Origin: Strongylocentrotus purpuratus
Lineage: Eukaryota; Echinodermata; Echinoidea; Camarodonta; Strongylocentrotidae
DNA length: 64,000 bases
NCBI RefSeq assembly: GCF_000002235.5
Contig: NW_022145611.1
Location: forward strand, 10,938,342 to 11,002,341
Reading direction: 5' to 3'
Within the stretch, counting starts at the first letter, position 1. Each line of letters starts with the position of its first letter. This document shows, piece by piece, positions 36,209 through 47,648 of this stretch. The notes under the pieces are model-generated. The model had not been told where the DNA came from and did no database searches. It worked only from the letters and a program-made list of their open reading frames with translations. The translations under genes and the position numbers were made by a program.

Positions 36209-38166
36209 CTTATAATTTACCTACCCTAAAGACGCGACAATTATTCGGCGAGTTAAGGATGCGTCGTCATGACAACGACATGAAAATATCTTCCCGCCTC
36301 GAATAAACGAGGAATGAATAATCATTTTTTGACACGCTTTCTGATTGTTCATGGGATGAGTGACCCTATCGAACTAGGTCGTATATTGATTTAGCGAACT
36401 GTACTGCTGATGCGATGATTGAAGCAAATGCTGACGCTGACTGGTAATCAATGGCAGATATGTGTTTCTTATATTTTCTGACCCATAATCCGACAGCGTG
36501 AAAACATTATCACCAGAATGCAGGCGACAAAATAGTCAACACAAACGGACAAATATTGACTTTGTTTAAATTCACGCATATAAAGATGATTTTATTTTAA
36601 TAGTGCGTTTGCCACTTCACATTGACAACTTCGTGTTTGAATGTAAATTTGTGGCATTTTTTTGTTGTTGTCGTAGTTGTTTGTTCCTCTGGCCGCTAGT
36701 TTGATTCTTTTCATTTCTATTAAGGATACTTAGCTCCTATTCCTGACTTTACTTCTTGCAAATCCGTAGGCATATCAGACTTCCTGTAATAACATCCAAT
36801 TACACATGTATATATGAAAAGAAGACCGGTATTTCTTTCTTCGCGCTTGAAATGATGTAGATCAGGAGTCTGGAAAATTCTAAAACCATTCAATCAACAC
36901 CGTCTCAGGGTGTGACCCCACCACCCACCAAAAATATGAACTTCGAAGGGGAAAAAATGATGATTATAAGAGTACCTGACAGGTTAAGAGTTAGTAGGAA
37001 TCGGGAGAAAGAAATCGTCTGTTTTGAACCAGAAGGACGTTAACTCATATGCATTATACTTGAACAAACAGTTTCAGCCCGTTGGATCTTAAGAGATAAA
37101 GTTTAATGTGGTAACAAGAAACAAACATCATCTTACTCGAATAAAATGATTGCAAACTTATGCCACTTGCACCTTGTTTTTTGTGCACAGGAGGCGTATT
37201 TTCGATTACGCACTACCAGTTGTTAAAAGGACCCTTACAACAGTAATTCACACCCTGATGATATCATGTTGTTTCCATTGACTTTTTTGTATAATTTCAC
37301 CTTCACATCGTGCGTCAAAGGCTGTGTCAATCAATGGCGCAGTCATACGTCAAGCAGATAACGACGCCCTGCGTGCAATGGGCAAAGATTATTTTGTTTT
37401 GCGTTCTTTCACGTAACCTAAATAAAGTCTATACATACAAGGATCGCAATCATTTTCGTAAATTAACCTTCGGCAAATTCAATGGCCGTGTACGTCATCT
37501 TTTGAAATGTCCGTACGTGACGATGAAATACTGCGTTATCCGAACGCGATTTTTATGAAATATACGATAGGGTATTTAAATTGTCCTTGAGTTGATTTTT
37601 CGAACATAGTTACGATCGATGAGAAACAAAACTTTCAAAATGTTTCACCTCCTATTATAAGGCTAGTATGTTTGAAAGTGATGAGTGAGAGGTATGATAG
37701 GGTACGCTGCATGTGGCGGTTAAAGCCCAGTGTCACGCCGGTATTGACTGGTGGGACCTCATAAGCTAACAACACTTTCCCATGGAAATGCGCAAATAAG
37801 CCCTGTTTACTCATCCCCGTGACTTTACTCAGCCCTTGGGGGTTCACGTATAAGGCCAGAGGATCAGGTATGCAAACATGGAGGACGGGAAGACGATGAG
37901 CTAACGTTAAACAGTTATATGGGACGTGGGATGACACAACAGACAGTATCAGAAACCCCCTCTCACGAACTTGTTCTGGTTAGCAGGTACACCGGATTAC
38001 ACTTATTCAAAACGTTGATAATGACTGCCCGGTAACCGGTGGTAACCAAAATCCTCGTCACAATTTACTGTCAGGTGTTTAGTCTAAAAGTCTTTTACAT
38101 TTCTCCATGTTTCAAATGTCAGACGGGTATTAAGGACTGAGCTTGTCTTGAAATACATGTAGAGCA
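36209..38166. other. No gene seen
   Basis: AT-rich DNA. Short frames at 37310-37558 and 37635-37937 show no domain. Nothing else is supported. Confidence 0.5.
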
Positions 38167-38559
38167 TTAAAGATAAGGTTGAGTTGTGGGGAAGAGGTGT
38201 AAAAATAATCTGTGAGCGTTATCATTGTATTATTCAAGTGTGGAAGAACATAAGATAAAAAATGTTCCCTGAAAAGCATGCCTCTTCAAACGCCTTAATA
38301 TTTTTAATATGGCATGTAGCATCATAAAAATCGGGACGGATTTTTATGCCACATGTTCGTGTAGTCCCATATACATATTTATGTGTACAGTGCTTGTAAC
38401 TTTATCAAGACTGGGCCAAATGTCTTATCATTTTGATGATTTCAAAACCTTGCAGTACACACCAATATTTATATGCTAGATGACCAACCTTTTCTGATCG
38501 ATTCCACAACGCTTCTTTCACAATGCAATCGCATGACCAGAACTCAACTTTATCATTAA
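38167..38559 (+). mobile_element. TTAA-ended MITE, copy 1
   Basis: The left end TTAAAGATAAGGTTGAGTT and the reverse complement of the right end, TTAATGATAAAGTTGAGTT, are imperfect inverted repeats starting with TTAA. The right half (about 38361-38555) is a clear relative of 45600-45770: shared blocks include GTGCTTGTAACTTTA, TGGGCCAAAT, ATTTTGATGATT, CAACCTTTTCTGAT and GCAATCGCATGACCA. It has no transposase. TTAA ends suggest piggyBac-type or similar machinery acting in trans. About 390 bp. Confidence 0.75.
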
Positions 38560-39529
38560 AATGTTTTATGATGAATAATGACTAATCCTGGATGAAATGC
38601 AATCCTTCATGTCTGATCTGTTGTGTTGGATGGAGCGATGAAAAATTGTCCATCCTCTGAATTCTGAAAGCTAAGGTATTTCGTATCCCCAACAAATTGA
38701 TAAAAGATTTATTATCAACAACTTTTCGATTTCGGTAGGAAGTCATTAGCAGCTACATAATGTCGTACGGAAGTAGTTAAAAGCTATACAGTTCCGTATA
38801 AATGTCACGCACATTGTGTATTTCAAGATCAACCTTTGCTTTCGTATCTTTCCATACATGCTATGCGGAAGGATTCATTTAGAAACAAACGATTCGAAAT
38901 CTAAAAATATAGTGTAATTCTAAAAGGGATGTAAAGGGGTAATGGTTATTGGCATAGGCCTATATGGGTGTAATTTATCATTATATTTTCCAATCATTTT
39001 TAGAAAATATCAAAAAGCATTCCTGAAATAATGTTAGAATAGAAAAGTATATGTCATCTTTAAAAATCCTTTCATATAACGACTCTGCTTTTTCCCGAAA
39101 TCGTTACAAAATGTATAGTTCTCCAAAAATATATTTCCATCTGATACTTATGCAAAGCTAACGCAATCATATACAGGTAATGTAAATCTAGTAGGTCAAG
39201 CACCTAATACCCTTTTCCTTCACACTCGAAATGACCCAGTGATTTAACCGCCTTTGGAAGTGAACCTTCTATTTTATTTATGGTAAAGAGGGGTTAAAAA
39301 ATAGAGGAGGAGGTTTCAGTTTTATGCTTGCCAATTTTTGAATTAATTTTATTAATTCATGGAAAACTAAAGAATGGCAATCTGTTTGCAATTCACAAGA
39401 CGTTAATGTTCACTTTAAAGGTACTATGACTTTTTTTCAAAAGAAACAGGGGTTTAGATGTTTACAAATCTACTCTGTTTGAATATTACCGACCTACTTC
39501 ACAATTTCAGTGTTATCATTTAGTGTTTA
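38560..39529. other. No gene seen
   Basis: AT-rich. TTTAAAGGTACTATGAC at about 39415-39431 resembles the start of a TTAA-type element (compare 52183), but no partner end is visible. Confidence 0.45.
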
Positions 39530-40321
39530 TTGAATAATTTGCTTCTATTTTACTTCCGTACTTTTAAAATGTATTTCGATATACTGTACGCACCTTGGGG
39601 GCCGGGTGTAGGGGTAAATGCCAAAATCACCTACATGTTTTACCTTGCGAGAAAATCTCACACGATGTTTGTTTTGTATTGGTTATGTCAATATCTCAAA
39701 CACTGGATGGATAGCTCGTCAATAAATGTTCATCCTACCTCTTGTATTTATGTGTGAAATGATCTTTTGTGGAATTTAATGACATGTTTGTATGACCGAT
39801 TATTTATTTACTTTGATAACTTGTTGCTAGTACCATCTGTATATTCCCGGGACAATGCTGTCGGATAAAGCTGTTGTCTGTTTGATGATTTTGCTTGTTT
39901 GTAATGATATGTACCCGCTGTCTATTTTACAATTGTACTTCGTTATCTTTATGATGTAATCGCAGACACATGTACAGCCCAATTGATGTAACTTTCTCTT
40001 TATAAGTGAACATGCCTTCCTATACTAAATTCTCTCCTCTCTTCCTTTCACTATTTTTTCTTTCCTATCAACGTTCTGTTATATACAATGTAATTTTCAT
40101 AATAATATCTATAATGTTCTTTTTAATTTATTATGGGCGTTCCCAACTCAAGCTACGCTTTCCGGGTTTTCGCCTCCTTCCGTATCTGAATTAATTACTG
40201 TATACTCTATGTTGAAATAATTGTTACATATATCATGTATATATACATTGTGTTTTATATTTTGCTGTTGAGAAGGAAATAAATGTTAATAAATACAAAT
40301 ACAATACAAAATACAAAAAAA
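39530..40321 (+). mobile_element. Possible 3' end of a LINE or of a transcript
   Basis: An AT-rich stretch with a GGGGGCCGGGTGTAGGGGT patch, then CTACGCTTTCCGGGTTTTCG and CTCCTTCCG (about 40153-40182), then AATAAA at 40278-40283 and 40288-40293 and an A-rich terminus (40313-40321). Short GC-richer block, AATAAA and terminal A run are the layout I know from CR1-type LINE 3' ends; a host 3' UTR would look similar. No reverse transcriptase sequence is seen upstream. Confidence 0.3.
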
Positions 40322-41800
40322 GCGTCCTGTTTTGACATGAACTCGAAAGCAATCTTTTTCTATCACCAAACTTTGGTCATCGTTTACGATTCGTCGGCCC
40401 CGGTATCTCGTCTCCCTTTCGGTGTTGGATGCTGCATCCAGGGTTCCCGCACGCTTAAAATAGTTTCAGCCTTCGAAGAAAATGCATATGTGAGGTTAAT
40501 CAAGTAGAATGCATAATCCCAGACTAATTCACCATTCCATTCGCCACCCCTGTCTTCAATTCGTCGAGGCTAAGTAATGGCTAGTCTTGGCTCGAGTCCA
40601 TTCCAACCCTAACTTACAGGTAATACCAATATTTCCTTCGGTTAATATTCGTTTGTCTGTTAAAATATAGAAAGTGCAGATGCAAAATTTGCATCGGACG
40701 AAGGTGTATGATATCTGAGATATGTTTGCATTGAGTGAATGAAATTTGTTAAATTGGAAGCTTGATTATTATTGTGCTTCCGCTGTTTCGTTTCACGATT
40801 TTTCGTTAAGGTTTCATCTTTGGTTGTCGCTACATTGGCCTTTTTAATTCTCTATTATCTTAATATCCATTATCTCTTTTTCTTTGCAAATTAAAATTGT
40901 GTATGTAAGCTTTAATACCGGGTCTATTATTGCTGTGGCAGCAATTCGTCAAATTAGTGGAGCACCACCCTCTAACACAGATGTTCAGGAGTCGCATGCG
41001 ACTGGGATTAAAGTCTATTTCTGTGGACTAATCGATATAATTATCTTTTATTTGGAACGCGTGCAATAAGTACGAGTTAGTGTCAATCAATCGCGTTAGA
41101 TTTACACCTCCGGCAAAGACATATATAGAATCGATAAAAAGACTATTCTTTAATGGTCAATGATCATTCTACCTGGAATTCAGACACCTTGAAGATGATT
41201 AGCTTCAAAATGAAGGTCAATCAAGGTGTACGCTAGATTAGGTGTAATACTCGAGATGCATGGTCCGATGGTGGATTAGGGATTGTCACCTACATGTAAT
41301 TCGACGAACGGATTTGCTGCCGGTCACGGTTTATTTTGAAAAGCGAACATTCTCTCGGCGGATATAGTGTTACCATTTCTGACTACATTCATTATCATTC
41401 ATAACATAAGTCACTAACAGATTACATACCGTGCCTCCCCTGTGTAACTCAAGCGGCCATATATTTAGGAAACAAGACGAAGAATGCGCTCTCGCCCAGT
41501 GGCAGCGGTGGGATATGAACCCATGCCATGAAATTACTTTTTGTTACGCTTGTCAGCAAAATGGTACAAAAAGATAATGTCCCATCTTTTACAAAATCAC
41601 GTACCCGCCCCTGCATGTAAGAGACAGTGGAACACCTTTGAATCGTCATCATTACAGAGTAGAAAAGCAGTTATACTATAACATCGTCACGTGGTTGTGG
41701 TCCAAGGAGCCGAATATTTAACAGCATGTTTATAATATCAAACGGATGGACCATGGATGATTTTGTACTTCAAAACAGATAATTAGGCTTTAACCTTAAT
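40322..41800. other. No gene called
   Basis: Mixed AT-rich DNA. On the minus strand GGTTCATATCC (plus 41511-41521) resembles a Pol III B box, but I find no A box at the right distance, so no RNA gene is called. Confidence 0.45.
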
Positions 41801-41818
41801 AGGACTATACTAGCAGGA

Positions 41819-41837
41819 CCCGTGGAAAATCCACGGG
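41819..41837. repeat. Perfect 8-bp-arm hairpin
   Basis: CCCGTGGA, loop AAA, TCCACGGG. It opens the repeat-rich block 41.8-46.6 kb. A short GATA repeat follows at 41863-41875. Confidence 0.8.
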
Positions 41838-41999
41838 ATTCTAGGGGAGGGGGCCAAATAGATAGATAGATAGAGGCCTATGTGCTATCCAACAAAAAAT
41901 TTAGATTATCTTTATATAGAGAATTTGTATAATATATGCCGTAAGACCATGAATGGCGCATCGTAAAACAAACTATGTCAGATAGGATCTCGATAATTA

Positions 42000-42200
42000 C
42001 TATTTATTTGCATTATTATTGTTGTGATTTCAATGTAGTTTCATGAAAAGACTACATATGCAGAGGCTTGGATTATGATTATGTTGGCATTGTTCACAAA
42101 ATGGGTATAATTATTTTCAAAGTAAAGATTTTACGCGAAAAATTGGACGGTTTGTGCACAAATTGACTCGACTGTGTGTGGGACTGTGAGCGTAGAATCC
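42000..42200 (+). repeat. Dispersed segment, copy A of a ~200-bp pair
   Basis: Shares with 43120-43350 the blocks TTGTTGTGATTTC, CATGAAAAGAC, GGA(T/C)TATGATTATGTTGG, GTATAATTATTTTCA and GTAAAGATTTTACG, in order and orientation. Divergence is moderate, with small insertions. Confidence 0.85.
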
Positions 42201-42698
42201 AGTGAAAGATTTTTTTTTTTCGGGGACTCGATCTATATCAAATTTTGGGAAATTTTTGGGGGCTACTTTTTTTTATCTTTCGGGGGCTCATTATTCTTGG
42301 GCTAATTTTTCATTAATTCATTTAAAGATGCAGTTTGTTTAGTTTAGTAGCGTAGTGTTACGTAAAACAGGCGAACTTTCTGCGTCAAGTTTCTACGCCG
42401 AAAGTACGCGAATTTTGTTAAACATATTAAATTGTTTGCGTCCATCTTGCGTACTTTTTTGCGTCCCTCAGGGTATAGTAACGTAGGCCAGCGTACTCTC
42501 AGCTCAGCGTAGTTGGTACGCAACTCTACTATGGACTCCACGCCAATTAGTGATCGACCTGCCAGTATCACAAATAAGGCATTAAAAATATGCTCATCTG
42601 ACCGTAATTAAATGCCTAAAACCCCTGAGCTTTCGGGGGTTCAGCCCTTTGTACCCGTGGACACCACGCCTGCACTCAAATCGCTTTGAGTTACCTGA
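42201..42698. other. Intervening DNA rich in TACG/GCGT words
   Basis: Lies between the two copies of the ~200-bp repeat. From 42348 to 42540 it is unusually rich in GCGTA, TACGC and GTAACG words, without a clean period. No gene is seen. Confidence 0.45.
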
Positions 42699-42718
42699 CC
42701 CCCCCCCCCCGCCCCCCC
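42699..42718. repeat. Poly-C tract, C12-G-C7
   Basis: Two C runs interrupted by a single G, also between the two copies of the ~200-bp repeat. Confidence 0.9.
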
Positions 42719-43119
42719 ATACTTTAAAAATTGATTCGATGCAAGAACTGTATCGTACTAAAAGTATTTTCATGTTTTTAAACGACCATGATCCGACCGT
42801 CTGATTTTCTTGTGAAAAATGATTATCGAAATTCAGTATACAACTATACATGGCCAGAATAATCACAATCCAAGCCCAGGTTTCATACATCTATTCACGA
42901 AACTATATTGAAATCGGGGCAATAATAGCAATTTCAAAGTGGTGTTTAGACTCTCCTCACACCCACGGACAGACCTGGCTACTCCGGTCACCGCTACTCC
43001 ATGCTCACACACTCAGCTCCGACAGCACCGCCGACAGCGGCGCTCAACTGCCGTGGCAATACACTGTGGACTCAAGGCAGTTTGCAACTGAACTGTCACG
43101 TGAAGGCGTACTATCACAG
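42719..43119. other. No gene called
   Basis: AT-rich to 42940, then GC-richer from 42955 to 43115 (CTCCGGTCACCGC, GACAGCACCGCCGACAGCGG). A 115-residue frame crosses it without a recognisable domain. Confidence 0.45.
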
Positions 43120-43350
43120 ATCTATTTGCGCTATTCTTGTTGTGATTTCGATGTAGTTTTCATGAAAAGACCAATTGAACAGAAGCTTGGACTATGATTA
43201 TGTTGGCATAGATCACAGAATTTGTATAATTATTTTCAGAGTAAAGATTTTACGTGAAAATAGGTCCATGGTTTGCGCCAGTTGTCGCAATCGCCTCGAC
43301 TCGAATCGACTGTGGTGTGTGCATGTGTGTGACCTGAGAGCGTGTAATAC
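43120..43350 (+). repeat. Dispersed segment, copy B of a ~200-bp pair
   Basis: Second copy of 42000-42200, about 1.13 kb downstream. The two could be remnants of one element family, or a tandem duplication whose middle has diverged. Confidence 0.85.
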
Positions 43351-43372
43351 ACGTACACTGTTGGCGCCTGGC

Positions 43373-43600
43373 CTACAAAGCATATCCTATAGAAAGACCC
43401 ATAACACGGGTACGCTCAACCCGTTGAGCGTACATATTGGCTACATCCCATCACCTGAGTGAGTCATCTGTTAATGTGTATTTCTCTTACATGCTACAAA
43501 GCGTATCCTATAGCAAGAGGTCTAATTCGGGGCACGCCGCACACCCGTAACAATAGGATTTGCTACACCCGTTGACGCGAGTGGTTTCTCGTCCATCGTG
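43373..43600 (+). repeat. Tandem pair of a ~121-bp unit
   Basis: CTACAAAGC(A/G)TATCCTATAG starts at 43373 and 43494. Both copies continue with AAGA and C/G-rich words and end with GCTACA-CCC-GT-GA...GAGTG. The pair abuts the GC-rich island, a layout reminiscent of rDNA spacers, but that is only an analogy. Confidence 0.7.
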
Positions 43601-43624
43601 TGTCTCTTCGTCTCTCTTTGATAA

Positions 43625-43910
43625 TTAGACAGAGGGCGGGTGCACGCCTTGTCGACTCGCTCTCGCGGGTTTCGTCGCCTCTTCGCAATCCACGCCGCCC
43701 GCCGTGCTCTCGCCCGCCCGTCCTCCCCGGCACCCCGAAACCACGTTTAACGGCGTGGACGTCGATCGCGGGGTCGACGTGGCACGCGGGTTACGGGAGA
43801 CAGGCCTCGTGGAATTGTGCCGCCCTCCCCGCGCCACGGCGGAGGCGGGCGGGGTCGGGGAAAGACGTTTTTGAGGAACCGTTTTGCCCCGTGTTGGACC
43901 CCCCGCGGCG
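43625..43910. other. GC-rich, CpG-dense island of unknown nature
   Basis: The composition changes abruptly: 43681-43740 is 75% GC (45 of 60 bases) in a window that is otherwise AT-rich, and CpG is frequent. It contains the hairpin ACGTCGA/TCGACGT (43759-43780) and clusters such as CGCCCGCCCG and GGCGGGCGGGG. Both strands stay open (110 residues plus, 70 minus) because GC-rich DNA lacks stops; the peptides are Arg/Pro/Ala-rich without a domain. Candidates are a piece of rDNA spacer, a CpG-island promoter, or foreign or mis-assembled sequence. I cannot choose among them. Confidence 0.6.
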
Positions 43911-44420
43911 ATTAGTGGTATTAGTAATATAGATGTGGGTTATGAAACTCATGTCGTGAATAATACAAGTTATCTTGAGACATTTGTCTCAAAATCATAA
44001 TCACAAAGTAAGGAAGTTCATCCTGATTGATCACAAAGGAAATCATAAATTTCATCGGTCGACATGAAATATATTATTGACTCTACAACAGATTACTACA
44101 TGCCATAGCTCAATCCAGGCTTTAGTGTATGCCTGGATGTAGATGAAGTCGTAATACTTTGCCAATAACAATCTGATAGAAAGAGAGACGAATTACAAGA
44201 TTTCCCTGCGACGATCCCACTCCCCTCGCTCCTCGCCAAATCCTTCCACATTTTCGTGTTTACTATCATTATTTTATAACTCCATGTTCTGCCGTAGGTG
44301 GGACACCATCTTTTCATCGGTGAAATAGCCACTCGCAAAATCAACTTCGGGCAGCTGAATGCACAATTCTTCCGATAAATCAAATCAAACTACTTTAACG
44401 TGTTTTTATAGCGAAAACTC
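43911..44420. other. No gene seen
   Basis: AT-rich DNA between the GC island and the next MITE-like element. A 95-residue minus-strand frame has no recognisable domain. Confidence 0.5.
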
Positions 44421-44693
44421 TTAAGGGACCGCAAGCGCCTATCCCTGAGCAGTGGGGGAACATCTTTCACAACAAAAATCCGCGTGTAATTTCATTAGCG
44501 TATATAGGATCGAGCACAATCGTCTTATACTTTATTAAATCTAACGTTTTGTACCATTCTGTTCGAAGGACCGTCGGACACTTGAAGATAAAGTTGAGCA
44601 TGTGATTGCATTGTTGAAGAAACTGTATACACGTTTTGTAGAAAGTTTGATTGTGTAATCATAGTAATTACTGTGTATAGTAGGTCCCTTTAA
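44421..44693. mobile_element. TTAA-ended MITE-like element carrying a piece of the other MITE family
   Basis: TTAAGGGACC at 44421-44430 faces GGTCCCTTTAA at 44683-44693, an inverted pair apart from one extra T/A. Inside, GAAGATAAAGTTGAGC and GTGATTGCATTGTTGAAG (about 44583-44620) match the reverse complement of the right end of the 38.2 kb MITE. So either the families share internal sequence or one has landed in the other. About 273 bp, no open frame of note. Confidence 0.55.
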
Positions 44694-45413
44694 GCTAGGT
44701 TAACGTAAAATTATCTTATAATTGTGGCATAGACATTTTATTCAAGCTTTCAAAGGTAATTCTAGATGGAATTGGGATATGAGGGTCTTTAAGATCAATT
44801 ATTTCATGCAACATTGCTACTATGATATTCTTTAACAAATGAATGAAATAGAGTAGAAAGCTCACAATTTTTTTTACTTTCCCAGAGCTCTACATTTTCT
44901 TTAAAATCCAACAATAGTATATCTTCCTTATCTTTATAAACTTTGATAAATGTAAACCATTGATAAAATGGTACAGTTAGTGGCATTTACATGATGTTGC
45001 CTCTTATTACGTCCTCGCAAGTTATATTTCCATTGCATTGTATTAACACAATACTACGAGAATCGGCTGCTATTCATCCTTTGCTTCACATCTTTTTATT
45101 CCCCAAACAATATTGTCGTGCCAGGCGTGCACTTTCCTCACATCCCCCATTCTCCACTGATCTCTTTCCGAGGCACGCTTCGATGTCACGTCCTGCAGGA
45201 ACCCGATATCATCCACGGGATCGTCGTCGACAGGCCGGGCTCGTCCTAGCTGCATTCATCGTTGCTTTCGATGTGTGTTTCCTGTGTGTCACCCGTCGGT
45301 CATGATGAAACGTCGGGTGAGGGAATGAGGGCATGGAGGAGACACGACAGGAATACGTCCTCATCTCGTTATGTTCTATACCGTCAATGATTTACTGCAT
45401 TTTTAATGGGTCG
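44694..45413. other. No gene called
   Basis: AT-rich, with a moderately GC-rich interval at 45115-45300 in which both strands hold open frames (104 residues plus, 61 minus). No domain is recognised. Confidence 0.45.
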
Positions 45414-45787
45414 TTAAAGGTAAAGACCAGTATTGGAAACGCCCCAATTTCAAAAAATGAAACGGAAGCTCTCATTACCAATCATGTGAAAGAATATGTT
45501 TTGACTAATACATGATGATAACAAATTTGCCGGGAAACCCCCTACTAATTCATATATTTGGTAAATTTGTTTCTCTCATGGTCTGTGAGAGATATAGGGT
45601 AGTCCCATATACATCTTTCTGTGTATAGTGCTTGTAACTTTACGAAGAATGGGCCAAATTTCTTAACATTTTGATGATTCCAGAACCTTGCAGATGCTAG
45701 ATGCTAGATGATCAACCTTTTCTGATTGATTCCACAACGTTTCTTTCACAATGCAATCGCATGACCATAACTGGTCTTTACCTTTAA
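45414..45787 (+). mobile_element. TTAA-ended MITE, copy 2, with perfect 18-bp inverted termini
   Basis: TTAAAGGTAAAGACCAGT (45414-45431) is the exact reverse complement of ACTGGTCTTTACCTTTAA (45770-45787). The right half is homologous to the MITE at 38167-38559, same orientation. There is a local triplication of GATGCTAGAT-like sequence near 45693-45712. 374 bp, non-coding. The perfect termini suggest this copy is younger than the one at 38.2 kb. Whether TTAA is the duplicated target or part of the element cannot be decided from one site. Confidence 0.85.
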
Positions 45788-46464
45788 GAATATGAACGTG
45801 AAAGATTCGCTGTTGCGATAACGTTTGAATAATGTTTGCCTTCCTCTTTGTATACAATGATTGTGACAATAAGATTATTTCTTCTTGTCTGAATTTTATT
45901 TATCAATCTCTATACCTCTTTATAGCTTATATTACTCAACGTAGATTACAGCATTACCTGATTAAATATATATATGTGATATATACACTGTAAACATGTA
46001 TAGCGTGATTTTCTCGTATAAATGCACGATAAACAAAAACATCTGAAAAACTTGTTTATTCTGAGAAAGCGCACACATTTTCGGAAGGTCTCTTCCTTTT
46101 CAAGACAGACGATATAGTCAGTCTGTTCCGAACTTCCTCAAACACCCCTGGCTCCTCTGGAATACTGAACAACACTGAACAACATCAACATCATTGTGAT
46201 ATATTTCACAACTATGTACATCAAGGCGATGTTCTTTTGTCACTAGCCATCATGCGAAGATTACAAGAGAAAATCCTAAAAGCATGACGATAACTTGAAT
46301 GGCGGGTAGCTACGGAGGCAGGTGCCTCCTGCCCCACCCGCAGACAACATTGTCAACAAATGAGAGTAAAAGTGAGAAGAGAGAAGGAAAGGGAAATGGT
46401 TGGTGTAACGGACCCAATCTGTAGCCTTGTAAAATCGCATTTCATTTTCTGAGTAAGATCGATC
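45788..46464. other. No gene seen
   Basis: AT-rich DNA with an (AT)n run near 45965-45985 and a small inverted pair GGAGGCA/TGCCTCC at 46314-46329. Nothing else is supported. Confidence 0.5.
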
Positions 46465-46482
46465 CCCCCCAAAAAAAAAAAA

Positions 46483-46517
<35 letters not shown>

Positions 46518-46660
46518 TAAAAAATAAAATAAATAAAAAATAAAAAAATAAATAAATAAATAAAAAATAAAAAAAATAAAAAATTAATAAATTAATTAAT
46601 TAAAAAAAAGAAAAAAGACTGAATAAATAAAAAAATAATACAAAAACAACAACAAAACAA
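46465..46660. repeat. A/T-rich simple-sequence tract
   Basis: A short C run, then a poly-A, then (TAA)n, (TAAA)n, (AATT)n and AAC-rich units over about 190 bases. It could be the expanded tail of a retroposon, but no body is visible upstream. Confidence 0.85.
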
Positions 46661-47648
46661 AACAAATTGTGCCTAATGGGCGGACTGGCGCTTCACCAAC
46701 GGGTGTCAATAATTTCTGGACACAGCTGGCAAGATGTATCATCTCTTATTCACTGACCACTGCCGAACATCAAGGGCACATTACAAACGACTTGGAATCA
46801 TTCCTACATCAGACAAGTCTCTTTCATTGAAGGGAAGGAAGTAACAAATAGAAGGAAATTAGCAACATTTGGACACACCGCGGTCTTCTCCCTTTATGTC
46901 GTAGTAGAGTATTTTAATGTCGCTGGTAACATTCATAAAATATTTAAAGTTTCTTCGTGAATAAAAAGAAAATTAAAAAATTATTCTTTTAAACAGAAGC
47001 CATACCTTTGGGGTGTATTCATTATTAACGTGAAGGAAAACAAGACTTTATTGATTAGCTCATTTTAACACTGTAGCCATGTTTAACTTGAACTGTAAGT
47101 AAGCTATTAAACGGTCTACATGTTGAGGAAGATGTATCTGAGCTTCTTTTTATAAATGCAGAAATGTTTCATATACAGTGTATTTTTTTGTTTTAATGCA
47201 CACTTTTAAGATTATACTATATTATCGGGATTAAACCGAATGTATGCGCAGACATTGGAAAATGATAGATTCTCTACGATTTTAAAACTTAGTCTTTAAG
47301 TTGTTCTTCAGTTGTTGCTGTTTCTGTTTCTGTTTTTCGTTTTCGTTCTTACTTTTATATACCACGGAATATGATATCCCCGTGTATCTTAACGAAGGCT
47401 ACACCATCCGAAAGGTTGTTAATGATACTAGCTAATAATGTACACGACCCTGGTTTCATGCGGGTAGAAAAGTCTTGATAATGTTTACATTTGTGGGACG
47501 TACTTTCCTTCGAGGACAATTTCCTAGAAGTTCACTTTTACAAAATTAATGAGGTCAAGTCACACCCATTCTTTCGACAACTACTGTAGTACCATAGCAT
47601 AGAGACCCTTAACATTTAAATATCAAATTTTGAGTACAAACAACGTTT
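46661..47648. other. No gene seen
   Basis: AT-rich, featureless apart from a TTTCTGTTTCTGTTTTTCG slip near 47320-47340. Confidence 0.5.

Noticed and set aside
36170-36210. A-box-like TAGCTAAGTGG followed by a hairpin
   Set aside because: No B box and no cloverleaf; kept only as a hairpin.
41449-41652. tRNA-like B box GGTTCATATCC on the minus strand
   Set aside because: One consensus position is off and no A box lies at the expected distance.
43600-43932. Arg/Pro-rich frame in the GC island
   Set aside because: GC-rich DNA has few stop codons; the opposite strand is open too and neither peptide matches anything I know.
46314-46329. GGAGGCA/TGCCTCC inverted pair, reminiscent of the 26.4 kb element termini
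   Set aside because: Only 7 bases per arm and no other part of that element nearby.
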